Of a stretch of 64,000 bases of DNA, positions 55,087 to 64,000 are shown piece by piece. The DNA lies in NCBI GenBank assembly GCA_963829725.1, contig CAWHJW010000002.1:215301-279300 (forward strand), given 5' to 3'. Both the position numbers and the translations under genes were made by a program. The notes under the pieces are model-generated. The model ran no database searches, was not told the origin of the DNA, and saw nothing but the letters and a program-made list of their open reading frames with translations. Every line of letters begins with the position of its first letter. Position 1 is the first letter of the stretch. Origin of the DNA: RYN-230 sp963829725 (lineage in GTDB: Bacteria; Actinomycetota; Actinomycetes; Streptosporangiales; Streptosporangiaceae).

Positions 55087-55329
55087 TTGGCACTCCAATG
55101 AGTTCATTCCACTGAAACAGGGCTAGGCATCCTGAGAAGGGCGTTCCAAGGATGCGGTTACGAGAAAACGCTTACAGCGGCGACCAAGGCCTGTAAGACC
55201 ACAGATTGACGGATTTGTTGAAGGATTGCTTGCGAAGGAGAGTGAGGTTCGTACGGTCTTGCGCAAGGTCGACGTCTCAGCATTTCTTTCTGTGGCGACA
55301 GAATAAACATGGTCGGACCACGGCAATTA

Positions 55330-55375
55330 AAACTACGGGATTGAATGCTGGAATGTCAATAGAAAAAAAATTTTT
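55330..55375 (-). promoter_or_regulatory. Promoter of the TonB-dependent receptor gene with UP-like element
   Basis: On the minus strand TTGACA (55359-55354) and TAGTTT (55335-55330) are separated by 18 bp and directly preceded by an A/T block of AAAAAATTTTTTTT. The start codon is ~240 nt downstream, giving a long leader in which I recognise no riboswitch. The 420-bp gap 55087-55506 otherwise holds no gene. Confidence 0.6.
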
Positions 55376-55506
55376 TATTTGAGTAGCAGAGGTGTCGAAG
55401 TCCAATGGGAATGGGGCCTCAAGTGGCAAGCCATTCCATACAGCGTACAAATTCAATTAGGAAAACGAGTTACGGAAATCCGGCTGGCCTTGATACATAC
55501 GACCCT

Positions 55507-56745
55507 TTACGTCGAGTAGTCGGCGTTGATGCGGATGTACTCGTGGGTAAGGTCGGTGGTCCAGAATCTGCAGGAACCGGCGCCCTGGTGAAGATCGATG
55601 GTGATGGAAAACTCCGGTTGCTAGATGTAGGCGTGTGCGGCATTCTCGTCGTATTCCGGGGCCCGGCCGCCGTTGCGGCAGATGGGCAGTTCGCCGAAAG
55701 AGATGTCGATGGCGTCGGGATCGATCTGCAGCGCCGGAGTAGCCGATGGCGGCCATCAGGCGTCCCCAGTTGGGATCGCATCCCGCCCATGCGGTTTTCA
55801 CAAGCGGAGAATGCGCGATGGCCTTGGCAACGCGCAGTGCGTCGGCGTCCGACGTGGCGCCCTCGATGCGCAGTTCGACGACATGAGATACGCCCTCGCC
55901 GTCGGCCACGATCTGTTGGCGAGCGACGTGCAGACGTGCTTCAGCCCCTCGGCAAAAGGCAGATAGAATTGTCCGCCGAAATCGACCCCGCTCGCGCCGG
56001 AGGCCAGCAGCAGCACCGTGTCGTTGGTGGAGGTGTCGCCGTCAACGGAGATGCGGTTGAAGCTGACTTCGATTGCTTCGCGAAGATAGCCGATTCGAGC
56101 AAAGCGCGGCTCGATCGCTGCGTCGGTCATGATGTAGACGAGCATGGTGGCATGGGGCACGAGTTGCGGATGAATCATGCCCGAGCCCTTACAAAGTGCG
56201 GCAATGTGCATGTCCTGGTGATATTGCCAGGTCGTCATCTTCCATATGGAATGGCAGAAAGGCGGTCTTCTCCACTGTGTCGGTGGTGAGAATGGCTTCG
56301 GCGACCTGCTGAGGAAGTGGTCGGACTCGGAGCCGATGGATTCGGCGAGCTCCGGCAGCGCGGCAATCAGTTTTTCCGCGGGCAGGGGAACGCCGATGAC
56401 GCCTGTGGAAGAAGGGAAGACTTCTTCGGGCTTGCAGCCGAACGTTTCGGCGGCGGCATTGCAGGTGGCGCGGGCTGCATCGATGCCGGCCTGACCGGCG
56501 GCGCAGTTGGCGTTGCCGGCATTGATGGCGACCACGCGGACTTTGCCGCCGGTCGCGCGCAGATGTTCTGCGTCAACGAGGAGCGGCGCGGCCTTGACGC
56601 GATTGCCGGTGAAGGCGGCGGCGGCGATGGCAGGTGCGTCGGCGACGATCAGAGCGAAGTCGGTGCGGCCGCTCTGCTTCAGGCCGGCCTTGGCGGCGCC
56701 GAAGCGAAAGCCGCGGGGAATCAAAAATTGAGAAATGTCGCTCAT
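55507..56745 (-). pseudogene. argJ: ArgJ bifunctional ornithine/glutamate N-acetyltransferase (frameshifted)
   Basis: ATG 56745. FLIPRGFRFGAAKAGLKQSGR, GNRVKAAPLLVDAEHL, VVAINAGNANCAAGQAG, VFPSSTGVIGVPLPAEKL, then ISVDGDTSTNDTVLLLASG with the self-cleavage Thr, and the last beta-subunit part VVELRIEGATSDADALRVAKA, DPNWGRLMAA and ...YIRINADYST ending at 55507. Shifts near 56290, 55900 and 55740. Acts in the cyclic arginine pathway. Confidence 0.88.
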
Positions 56746-56874
56746 CGATAAGTTTGGGCTAGCCGATTTAATCTTGCATGTCGGACAGCATTGCCGAAAT
56801 AAAAGAGTCAATGCATTTAATCTAACAAATGGGGGCTGGATGACCGAGAGCCTGCACAAGATCAGCGGCGAGTC

Positions 56875-57670
56875 ATGAACGAGCAGTTTCTGGAGCTGGC
56901 GACGTGAACGTGGCGCGCGGCGACCGCGATGGTGCTGCACGACGTGAATCTGACGATTCGCGACCGGGGAACATGTTGCGATCCTGGGACCGAATGGATG
57001 CGGCAAATCGACGCTGATCTTCACCATGACCTGCCAGATTTATCCCATCGTGCGGCCGGGCATGCAGGTGAGGATCTTCGGGCGCGAGCGCTGGGATCTG
57101 ACGCAACTGCGCAGGCACTTCGGCATCGTTGCCGCGGGACTGATGGGCACGGAGCTTCCCGGCGAACGCACCGCCGTGACTACCGGCCTCGATGCAGTGA
57201 TCGCAGGATTCTTTTCCGCATCGACGCTGTGGCCGAATCTGCATGTGACCGGTGAGATGCGCGAGCGTGCCGTGGAAGCCCTGGAGCGGATCGAAGCCGA
57301 CGCATCTGGCGACGCAGCTTGTGGGCGAGATGTCCGCGGGAGAGAAGCGGCGGATACTGATTGCGCGGGCGCTGGTGCATCGGCCACGCCAGTTGCTGCT
57401 GGATGAGCCTTCGAATGCGCTCGATCTGGCCGCACAGCGCGAGCTGCGCGAGACCTGCGGCGCCTGGCGCAGGAGGGAACGGGGCTGGTGCTGGTGACCC
57501 ATCACCTCGGCGATATTCTGCCCGAGATCGAGCGCGTGATCCTGATGCGCGACGGACGCATCATCGGCGATGGTCCGCGCGCGGAGATGCTGACCGCGCC
57601 GAAGCTGAGCGAGCTCTTCAATACGCCCGTGCGGATCGGGCGCGACGAAGAATGGCTGCATAGCTGGTAA
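56875..57670 (+). pseudogene. ABC transporter ATP-binding protein (frameshifted)
   Basis: ATG 56875. Walker A GPNGCGKSTL is at ~56990 in one frame, TCQIYPIVRPGMQVRIFG and MGTELPGERTAVTTGLDAVI in a second, the signature LVGEMSAGEKRR and Walker B QLLLDEPSNALDL in a third, and the switch LVTHHLGDILPEIERVILM in a fourth. The order matches the molybdate/ModF-like or YlmA-type single ATPase. At least four shifts. No permease is visible nearby. Confidence 0.78.
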
Positions 57671-57944
57671 GAGTCCGGATGCAGCGTACAAGCAGGATTA
57701 AACAGCCCCAGATCCCCCTAACGGCATGTGGCCTATATAGCTCAGACAGGCACAATTGGCAGCGACTAGAGTGGGCTCTGTAGGGATAGATAGAGTTTGA
57801 CCCGATAAGTTTGCTGGGAAACTCCAGAACGCTCCCAATACTCAATGGAGATCCTTATGGCTGCCGCTGTTGCAGGCTTTTTCTTTCCGGCTGCATGGCA
57901 TCCCACGCACCACAAGGAATCGCAGACACCTTGAAAGGGGTCAC

Positions 57945-58430
57945 ATGCGCGGACTCAAAGTTCTTCTCGGTAGTACAGCATTGATGTTGGGCATGGCCCT
58001 GGCGCCGGCGACACAGGCGCAGATTTCGATCAACATTGGCGTTCAACCGAGCTGTGCATACGGCTACTACGGCTACGCACCTTACCAATGCGCGCCTATG
58101 GGTTATTACGGGCCGGGCTATTTTTACAATGGCATCTTCCTGGGCATGGGCCCATGGGGTGGCTGGGGCTATAGCCACGGCTGGGGATCGCATCGCTTTG
58201 CCCGTGAAGGCGGCGGGAGGTACCATGGCGGACCTGGGCGCGCATCCTATCGCGAGAGCGGCGGCGGCAATCACGGGTACGCGCAACAATCTCGCGGTGG
58301 CGGAGGGCATCCCGACGCGGGGCGTTCGGCACCTCAACGTGGCAATGGCAGAGGCAATGGCCGCAGCGGTGGTGGCGGCGGACAGAATCATGGTGGCGGA
58401 GACAATGGCCACGGCGGCGGACATAAATAA
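57945..58430 (+). CDS. Small secreted Gly-rich protein
   Basis: 161 aa from ATG 57945 with AGGGG upstream. Signal peptide VLLGSTALMLGMALAPATQA, then a Tyr/Gly/Pro-rich stretch (YGYYGYAPYQ, GWGYSHGWGSHRF) and a Gly/His/Asn-rich tail (GGGGGQNHGGGDNGHGGGHK). It is a low-complexity export product common in acidobacteria, possibly matrix or envelope associated. No enzymatic motif. Confidence 0.75.
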   Translation: MRGLKVLLGSTALMLGMALAPATQAQISINIGVQPSCAYGYYGYAPYQCAPMGYYGPGYFYNGIFLGMGPWGGWGYSHGWGSHRFAREGGGRYHGGPGRASYRESGGGNHGYAQQSRGGGGHPDAGRSAPQRGNGRGNGRSGGGGGQNHGGGDNGHGGGHK

Positions 58431-58484
58431 ACCCGGTTGGTTGAAACGGGACCACTGAACGAGATTGCGATTTCTTGAAATCTG

Positions 58485-58519
58485 GCGGCGGAGCATAACA
58501 GCTCCGCCGCTTCCTTTTT
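58485..58519 (+). terminator. Rho-independent terminator
   Basis: GCGGCGGAGC and GCTCCGCCGC form a 10-bp stem with a 6-nt loop, followed by TTCCTTTTT, 55 bp after the Gly-rich secreted gene. Confidence 0.85.
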
Positions 58520-58685
58520 GGGGTGAGATCCGAATTCGGAACAGGTTCGAGGTTCGTACCCCATGCCTCAGGGATTGGCCTAGGAGCGGCTCCGGGGTGC
58601 TGAGTGGCGGATAGATTCATCTGTATATAATTCCCGGAGGAACGGCAGCGCTCAGTTCCGAGACTCTTATGGTCATGGGCGCAGG

Positions 58686-59411
58686 TTGGCCATTCAATCC
58701 CCTGAGAGAATTCGCTTGCGCCTGCTCACGACCCTCTTCCGAATGAAACAACGAAGGTTGCGCCTGCGGCTGCTCCAGCACCATCTGCCATTGTTTGTCA
58801 TTTCTCTAGTCGGTGCCGCTGCCCTTTACTACACACGGCCCTACAAGGACGTTGTGAGCCGGGCGAGTTTTGCAACTGCTTATCCTGCGCTGGTGCTGCT
58901 GAGCGCTACGCTGCTGGTGGGGCCATGGAGGCTGCTGCGCAAGCAGAGGAATCCGGTATCGAACGATTTGAGACGGGACCTGGGCATCTGGGCAGGGATC
59001 GTCGGCGTACTGCACTCGGCAGTTGGCCAGTGCGTGCATCTGCGCGGGAGGCCGTGGCTGTATTACATCTACGCTCCGAAGGAGCATCACAGTTTTCCCT
59101 TGCGGCATGATCTCTTCGGTCTTGCCAACTACACAGGCGCGACGAGCGCGCTGGTGCTGATCGCGTTGCTGGCGATGTCGAACGACTTCTCACTGCGGGC
59201 ACTGGGCACGCCGCGATGGAAACAGCTTCAACGCTGGAACTATGCAGTCTTTGCGCTGGCCGCGGTCCACTCGTTTGCTTACCAGGGGGTTGAGAAACAG
59301 CATCTTCCCTTTGTGACGACTGTCGCGATCTGCGTCGCTGTTACGCTCGTCCTGCAGGTGGCCGGGATTGTTAGCAGGCGGTCACAGGTAAACCGTACGA
59401 CTCTGGTTTAG
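58686..59411 (+). CDS. Ferric-reductase-like (MsrQ/YedZ-type) membrane protein
   Basis: 241 aa, six predicted helices. VGVLHSAVGQCVHLRG and VHSFAYQGVEKQH carry the two His pairs that bind b-type heme in the Ferric_reduct fold; LGLANYTGATSALVLIALLA is the intervening helix. In MsrPQ the partner is a molybdopterin methionine-sulfoxide reductase, but no such gene is in the window. Intact. Confidence 0.72.
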   Translation: MAIQSPERIRLRLLTTLFRMKQRRLRLRLLQHHLPLFVISLVGAAALYYTRPYKDVVSRASFATAYPALVLLSATLLVGPWRLLRKQRNPVSNDLRRDLGIWAGIVGVLHSAVGQCVHLRGRPWLYYIYAPKEHHSFPLRHDLFGLANYTGATSALVLIALLAMSNDFSLRALGTPRWKQLQRWNYAVFALAAVHSFAYQGVEKQHLPFVTTVAICVAVTLVLQVAGIVSRRSQVNRTTLV

Positions 59412-59463
59412 GAGAGCCGCTGGCAGAGTGTAAGCTGTCTAGCAGGTTGGAGGCCCGAGTCGA

Positions 59464-60883
59464 ATGGCGATTTACGAGCTGTTACCTCCTGAGGCATTCA
59501 AGATCGTCCTGGTGCTGTTTCTATCGTTCCTGCTGGGGCTGGAGCGGGAAGAGCACAAGGCGGCGGGGCATTACTCGTTTGGCGGTGTGCGGACGTTTCC
59601 GCTGATCGGGCTGATCGGCTACTCGATTGCGCTGATCTCGGAACGCAGTTGCTGGCATTGACGGTTGGGTTTCTGGTGATCGCAGGGTTTCTGCTGCTCT
59701 CGTACTGGCACAAGCTCTCTGCACCACAGAACGGGGACAAGGTTGCGGGCGTGACGACCGAGATGTCGGGGCTGGCGACATTTCTGGTTGGCGCGCTGAT
59801 CTGCTCGGGCACTTCTGGATTGCGACGACGCTGGCTGTTGCGAGCCTGCTGCTGCTGGACCTGAAGGCGGCGCTTGAGAAGACTGGCGACGACGATTGCT
59901 CCGAACGAGATTTTTACGTTCGCGAAGTTTCTGCTGCTGAGCGGCGTGATTCTGCCGGCGCTGCCGAACCAGGAGTTCGGGCAGTTCCATATGAATCCAT
60001 TCAAGACGTGGCTGGTGGTGGTGGCCATCAGCGCGATCTCGTATGCGAGCTATGTGCTGCAAAAAATCACCAAGGGGCAGGGGGGCATTGTGCTGGCGGC
60101 GGTGCTGGGCGGGGCCTATTCGTCGACGGTGACGACGGTGGTGATGGCGAAGCGGGCCAAGCAGGAGCAGCATCCGCACCTGTTTGCCGGGGGCATCCTG
60201 ATTGCGTGCGGCGTGATGTATCTGCGGCTGGCGGCGCTGCTGGCGCTTTTCAACCGGCAACTGATGGCGGTGTTGCTGGCTGCCGTTTGTGGTGCTGGCG
60301 GGAGCGGCCCTCGTAATTGGCTGGCTCTGGTCGCGGCGCACGGATGCGAGCGCGGAAGAGGTCAAGCGGGAATACGAGCCCGAAGAATCCGCTGGAACTG
60401 ATGACGGCGTTCCTGTTTGCGGCGCTTTTTCTTGCCATGTTGGTCATTACCCAGTTGGCGGTGACTTACCTGGGCAAGGGCGGAGTGGATACGCTGGCGG
60501 CGATCATGGGCGTTAGCCGATGTGGACCCGTTCATCATGGGGCTGACGCAGGCGGCAGGGCGCTGACTCCGATGAAGGAGGCGGCGGGGGCGATCCTGAT
60601 TGCCGCGGCGAGCAACAACGCGGTGAAAGGGATCTACGCCTACAGCCTGGCGGACAAGAAGACTGGGTTGCAGGCGCTTCTTTTCTTGCTCGGGCTGGCG
60701 GCGGCGGGGTTGGCGCCGCTGGTTTTCGGTTCTAGGCATAGCTGGGGAAATCTGGGCCCCCCTCCACCCGCCAAAGTCTCCAATTCGTCCATCGAAAGGA
60801 CTTTGCTTGGGGGGGTGCCTCCAAATTCGCCCAGGCATTGGGGTTATACGCAAAATCTTGTAAATGCAGGGGTCAGTGGTTAG
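59464..60883 (+). pseudogene. MgtC/SapB family protein with DUF4010 (several frameshifts)
   Basis: ATG 59464. LLPPEAFKIVLVLFLSFLLGLERE and GVRTFPLIGLIGYSIAL open the MgtC domain; later pieces are VTTEMSGLATFLVGALIC, HMNPFKTWLVVVAISAIS, KGQGGIVLAAVLGGAYSSTV and the DUF4010 helices AAGAILIAAASNNAVKGIYA, LLFLLGLAAAGLAPLVF in up to six frames. About 1.2 kb of natural coding sequence; the tail after ~60,745 looks intergenic although open. Possibly a Mg-related membrane protein. Confidence 0.78.
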
Positions 60884-60945
60884 TGGTTAGTGGTTGGCTT
60901 TCAGCAATCAGCTGTCAGCTTTCAGCTCGAATGGCGGGCGGCTGC
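60868..60945. repeat. Short tandem repeat tract
   Basis: GTCAGTGGTTAGTGGTTAGTGG (7-bp TTAGTGG units) followed by TTTCAGC/ATCAGC/TCAGC repeats. This intergenic style is frequent in acidobacterial genomes, from memory. Confidence 0.6.
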
Positions 60946-61062
60946 GCTTGCTGGTTTGGCGGCGGATGCGGTTGGATTCCACTCTGATTTGATTGTGCGT
61001 CGGATGGGGGTAATTATCTGCAAAGGAGCGGAAGGTTTTTTCGGAAGGAGCGCGGGGATGGG

Positions 61063-61187
61063 GCGGGGCGCTGAGATACCAGACCTTGATCAAAGAGGCG
61101 CTGCGGCTGCATGTGGAGGGGAAAGCGCCGAATCTGGAAGACACTTTACGGCGAGTTCTTCGCGAAGAGATGCGGGCGGCGAGCTGA
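61063..61187 (+). pseudogene. BrnA/RHH-like antitoxin, C-terminal fragment
   Basis: LRYQTLIKEALRLHVEGKAP followed by LEDTLRRVLREEMRAAS and a stop at 61185. The pattern is that of the C-terminal part of BrnA-type antitoxins. No start or N-terminus is recoverable, and no BrnT toxin is adjacent. Confidence 0.4.
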
Positions 61188-61235
61188 GCGGCAGGCCAGG
61201 TCACGAGCACAGGGTGTGGGCGCGGCCGGTTTTTC

Positions 61236-61639
61236 TCAATAGAGGCGAAAATTTACCTCGAAGTTGATTGCGACCGGGACTGGAACTTTTCCGTCTTTCA
61301 TGGCTGGTTTGAAGCGGTATTTCTTCACCGCCTCGATGGCGTTCTTGTCTTGACTGGGCTCCAGACCTTTGACGACGTGGACGTTTTGCGACGTTCCTTT
61401 CGCGTCAACGATCAATCCAATCAGGCAGATTCCGATGATCTTTTTCTTGCGTGCATATTTGGAGTACTCGGCCTCCGGCACGAACAGCGGAATGGGTGCG
61501 CTCACTCTGCCACCGACCTGGCAAAGACCTTGAGGGCAGTCTGCGTTCGGAGTTGGAGGCTGAGGGGGTGGGGTTTGCTGACTGACCGCGAGGACGGCGG
61601 TAAGAAAAGTAGCAGTACCAACGCAAATTTGCTGCGCAT
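61236..61639 (-). pseudogene. TonB C-terminal-domain protein (one frameshift)
   Basis: ATG 61639 with a signal-like start (RSKFALVLLLF), then a shift near 61600. The rest is a Pro-rich linker (SQQTPPPQPPTPN) and the TonB C-terminal fold: AEYSKYARKKKIIGICLIGLIVDAKG, VVKGLEPSQDKNAIEAVKKYRFKPAM, VAINFEVNFRLY. It probably spans or anchors in the inner membrane and may energise TonB-dependent receptors. Only one domain, so could be a stand-alone homologue. Confidence 0.75.
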
Positions 61640-61809
61640 GGAACCCTTTCTGAAACGGCGAAATGAATATACCAAAATACGATGACCGGGTTTCAGGTAG
61701 AGGCGGACTGAGATACGTTGGCGGGGGCTGAACGGGCTGCGAAAAAGGCCGTTTTGGCGGTGCGAATTTTGCAGCGGCCAAAGCCGACGTCATTTTTTGC
61801 AGCATTTTC

Positions 61810-61829
61810 GGCATGACTAAAGTCATGCC
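61810..61829. repeat. REP-like inverted repeat
   Basis: GGCATGAC-TAAA-GTCATGCC, perfect 8-bp arms, in the gap between poxB and the TonB-domain gene. Similar short palindromes are scattered in acidobacterial genomes, from memory; a copy count in a related genome would settle it. Confidence 0.5.
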
Positions 61830-61929
61830 CTATTACAAAGCCCTTGAGTTTTTGCCGCCCGATGAGTTTTTCAGGAGCCTGTGAGCCCGTACCCCTTCAA
61901 AACCGCTCTATTCCAACGGTGAAGATGCT

Positions 61930-63657
61930 TTAGCGGCGGAGGTTGACTTTGGCCAGGTCGATGATTTCGTCGCCGCGGCCGTCTAGGACGGCTTTGATCA
62001 TGAAGAGGCTGAAGCCCTTGATTTGATCGACGGTGATGGATGGGGGCATGGAGAGCTCCTGGCGGCTGACGACGGCTTCAATGAGAGCGGGGCCGTTGTG
62101 GCGGAGGGCTTGCTCGATGGCGGGGCGGACCTGGTCGGCGGTTTCGGCGCGAAGACCGAAGATGCCGGCGGCTTCGGCGATCTTCGCGAAGTCCGGATTG
62201 CGCAAGTCGGTTCCGAACTCGAGGATGCCGGCGGCTTTCATTTCCAACTCAACGAAGGCCAGCGAACTGTTGCTGAAGACGATGATTTTTACGGGCAACT
62301 GCAACTGACGCAGGGAGAGAAGATCGCCCATGAGCATGGCGAGGCCACCATCGCCTGAGAGCGAGATGACCTGACGATCGGGGTGGCTCAACTGCGCGCC
62401 AATGGCCTGCGGCAACGCGTTGGCCATGGAGCCGTGATTGAAGGAGCCGAGCAGACGGCGCTTGCCGTTCATGCGCAGAAAGCGCGCGGCCCAGATGGTG
62501 GGCGTACCGACGTCGCAACTGAAGATGGCATCTTCGGCTGCTAGCTCATCGAGAACCTTGGCGACGAACTGCGGGTGGATCGGCTTTTCGCCGGGTTCGC
62601 CGGTGGCAAGATCGTCGAGGTCTTTGCGGGCTTCAGTGTACTCCTTGAGCGAGGCGGTCAGGTGATTGTCGTCGGCCTTCGACTCCAACTGAGGGAGAAG
62701 CGCGGTGACAGTGGATTTGATGTCGCCGACGAGGCCGAGATCGACCTTGGCGCGGCGGCCAATCTGCTCGCCACGAATGTCGATCTGGAGGATGGTGGCA
62801 TCTTGCGGATAGAACTGGCGGTAGGGGAAATCTGTGCCGAGCATGAGCAGCGTGTCGCAGTTCATCATCGCTTTATAGCCGGAGGAGTAGCCGAGGAGGC
62901 CGGTCATGCCGACGCCGAAGGGATTGTCGTACTCGACGAACTCTTTGCCGCGCATGGCGTGAACGATGGGGGCTTGCAGTTTGCCGGCGAGTTCCATGAG
63001 TTGGCGGTGCGCTCCGGCGCAACCGGCTCCAGCGAGGATGGTGGTCTTCTTTGAGCGGTTGAGATGTGCGGCCAGAATGGTGATTTCGTCCGGGGACGGG
63101 CAGACGGTGGGGTTTGCCTGATGAAAGTGGAGGCGCGGCGCGGAGACAACAGCGTCGCGCAGGGCCACGTCGCCGGGAAGGGCGATGACGGCAACACCGC
63201 GGCGCGCGATGGCGGTCTGCATGGCGATTTCAAGTATGCGCGGCATTTGATCGGCTTGCGAGACCAGTTCGCAATAGTGGCTGCATTGCGCGAAGAGATG
63301 TTGCGGATTGGTCTCCTGAAAATATTGGCTGCCGATTTCGTCGCTGGGGATTTGCGCGGCGATGGCGAGGACGGGAACGCGGCTGCGGTGGCAGTCGTAG
63401 AGGCCATTGATGAGGTGCAGATTGCCGGGGCCGCAACTGCCGGCGCATACGGCCAGCTCTCCGGTGAGATGGGCTTCAGCGCCGGCGGCGAAGGCGGCTA
63501 CTTCTTCGTGGCGGAGATGGATCCAATCGAGTTTGCCGGTGGCTCGGATGGATTCGGTAATGCCGTTGAGCGAGTCGCCGGAGACGCCGTAGATGCGGCG
63601 TACGCCGGCGGCTGAAAGGACGTCGACTAAGAGTTCGGCTACGTTTTTCTTCGCCAT
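61930..63657 (-). CDS. poxB: Pyruvate dehydrogenase/oxidase (PoxB-like TPP enzyme)
   Basis: 575 aa, intact. N-terminal TPP PYR domain (VRRIYGVSGDSLNGITESIR, HLRHEEVAAFAAGAEAHLTG with the activating Glu), central FAD domain (AGAGCAGAHRQLMELAGKLQ, VGMTGLLGYSSGYKAMMNCD) and C-terminal PP domain (SLSGDGGLAMLMGDLLSLRQ with GDGG and Asn in VFSNSSLAFV). The C-terminal ~25 residues form the membrane-binding helix. Oxidises pyruvate to acetate and CO2 with electrons to quinone. Confidence 0.93.
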   Translation of the reverse strand: MAKKNVAELLVDVLSAAGVRRIYGVSGDSLNGITESIRATGKLDWIHLRHEEVAAFAAGAEAHLTGELAVCAGSCGPGNLHLINGLYDCHRSRVPVLAIAAQIPSDEIGSQYFQETNPQHLFAQCSHYCELVSQADQMPRILEIAMQTAIARRGVAVIALPGDVALRDAVVSAPRLHFHQANPTVCPSPDEITILAAHLNRSKKTTILAGAGCAGAHRQLMELAGKLQAPIVHAMRGKEFVEYDNPFGVGMTGLLGYSSGYKAMMNCDTLLMLGTDFPYRQFYPQDATILQIDIRGEQIGRRAKVDLGLVGDIKSTVTALLPQLESKADDNHLTASLKEYTEARKDLDDLATGEPGEKPIHPQFVAKVLDELAAEDAIFSCDVGTPTIWAARFLRMNGKRRLLGSFNHGSMANALPQAIGAQLSHPDRQVISLSGDGGLAMLMGDLLSLRQLQLPVKIIVFSNSSLAFVELEMKAAGILEFGTDLRNPDFAKIAEAAGIFGLRAETADQVRPAIEQALRHNGPALIEAVVSRQELSMPPSITVDQIKGFSLFMIKAVLDGRGDEIIDLAKVNLRR

Positions 63658-63828
63658 ACCGTTTTCGATGTGCGGGGCTGGCTGGCGGTTGTTCGGGGGC
63701 GAGGCGGTATGAGATGCGAAGGACGAATGGAAAGAGGAAGGGCCGGGCGTGCAGGGCCTCAGCTCTGAGGCGTGGGAAAGGGTTACGTCCGTTTGCGGTG
63801 ATTCGACCGCAACCGCGTTTCACATCAC

Positions 63829-64000
63829 CTAATGTGCGAAAAGGAAGATAAGGAATGCGATCCCGATGAGGGCGCACATCAGTATGAATAGCGTCAGCTT
63901 CCATGTCCGCGTAAGCCTGGATTGAATCAATTCAGGCAGATAATATTCCGACGGTTTAACGGGATTGTACCGAATGTTGACTGTGTCTCCTTCAAAAGAT
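63829..64000 (-). CDS. DUF3592-like membrane protein (partial, C-terminus)
   Basis: 56 codons from the window edge: FEGDTVNIRYNPVKPSEYYL, LIQSRLTRTWKLTLFILMCA and LIGIAFLIFLFAH then TAG. The VxVxYxPxxP strand and one C-terminal membrane helix match the DUF3592 pattern. The N-terminal half lies outside the window. Confidence 0.6.
   Translation of the reverse strand, partial: SFEGDTVNIRYNPVKPSEYYLPELIQSRLTRTWKLTLFILMCALIGIAFLIFLFAH

Noticed and set aside
55087..55329. Riboswitch in the long leader of the TonB-dependent receptor gene
   Set aside because: I found no conserved cobalamin, TPP or other riboswitch core in the leader.

Overview
The window looks like two unrelated genomes joined in one contig. 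Positions 1 to about 35.3 kb are very GC-rich and carry actinomycete gene content: oligoribonuclease, an LCP-family cell-wall ligase, a MocR regulator beside a PNPOx-type gene, low-molecular-weight phosphatase next to fructosamine kinase, a CDC48-type AAA ATPase, an S53 peptidase and a tRNA-His. The style suggests a filamentous soil actinomycete. From about 35.7 kb to the end, base composition and gene content change to an acidobacterium of the Terriglobales/Acidobacteriaceae type: a TonB-dependent receptor with an N-terminal carboxypeptidase-regulatory domain, Tat-exported GH29 fucosidase and DUF2961 protein, an Nramp transporter, ArgJ, PoxB and an adjacent xerD-xerC pair. The change falls in a truncated group II intron (RT C-terminus plus domains V and VI) at 35.35-35.66 kb, a repeat type that often causes assembly joins.

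Actinobacterial half. 1-2.7 kb: a partial phosphotransferase, a degraded amidase-like ORF and a MocR regulator divergent from a PNPOx-family gene. 3.6-6.7 kb: orn, tRNA-His with terminator, and a CDC48-type double AAA ATPase. 6.9-10.3 kb: a membrane PAS-GGDEF-EAL protein whose EAL domain has lost its catalytic Asp pair. 10.7-18.8 kb: a coiled-coil repeat protein, an APH-like kinase, a methyltransferase-LCP pair, a LuxR-type regulator, an OmpR/HisKA two-component system, fructosamine kinase and LMW phosphatase. 18.9-25.2 kb: FAD oxidoreductase, S53 peptidase, sulfurtransferase, a broken uridine-kinase-like gene and a redoxin-domain protein. 25.2-35.3 kb is a decayed mobile-element zone: three remnants of integrase-type transposases, one intact ISAs1-family element with terminal repeats and a 10-bp target duplication, and a 1,460-bp ISKra4-like element whose single ORF has its centre replaced in frame by a group II intron reverse-transcriptase segment containing YADD.

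Acidobacterial half. 35.7-38.5 kb: cupin and TetR genes overlapping by 4 bp with a 36-bp perfect palindrome on the TetR start codon, a DUF2961 gene and a small RHH-like gene with its own large inverted repeat. 38.7-41.3 kb: an Nramp transporter, then an AbiV-like HEPN gene and a higBA toxin-antitoxin pair with a damaged toxin. 41.4-46.8 kb: MutT, a HAD phosphatase, a Rieske/ferredoxin-reductase gene with its fatty-acid-desaturase partner (MocD/E/F-like), and a sugar MFS transporter. 46.9-55.1 kb: xerD-xerC, GH29 fucosidase, a divergent E1-alpha-like protein and the TonB-dependent receptor. 55.5-64 kb: argJ, an ABC ATPase, a Gly-rich secreted protein, a ferric-reductase-like membrane protein, MgtC/SapB, a TonB C-terminal-domain protein, poxB and a partial DUF3592-like gene. 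Most genes here carry at least one frameshift, several in homopolymers, which points to sequence error more than biological decay.
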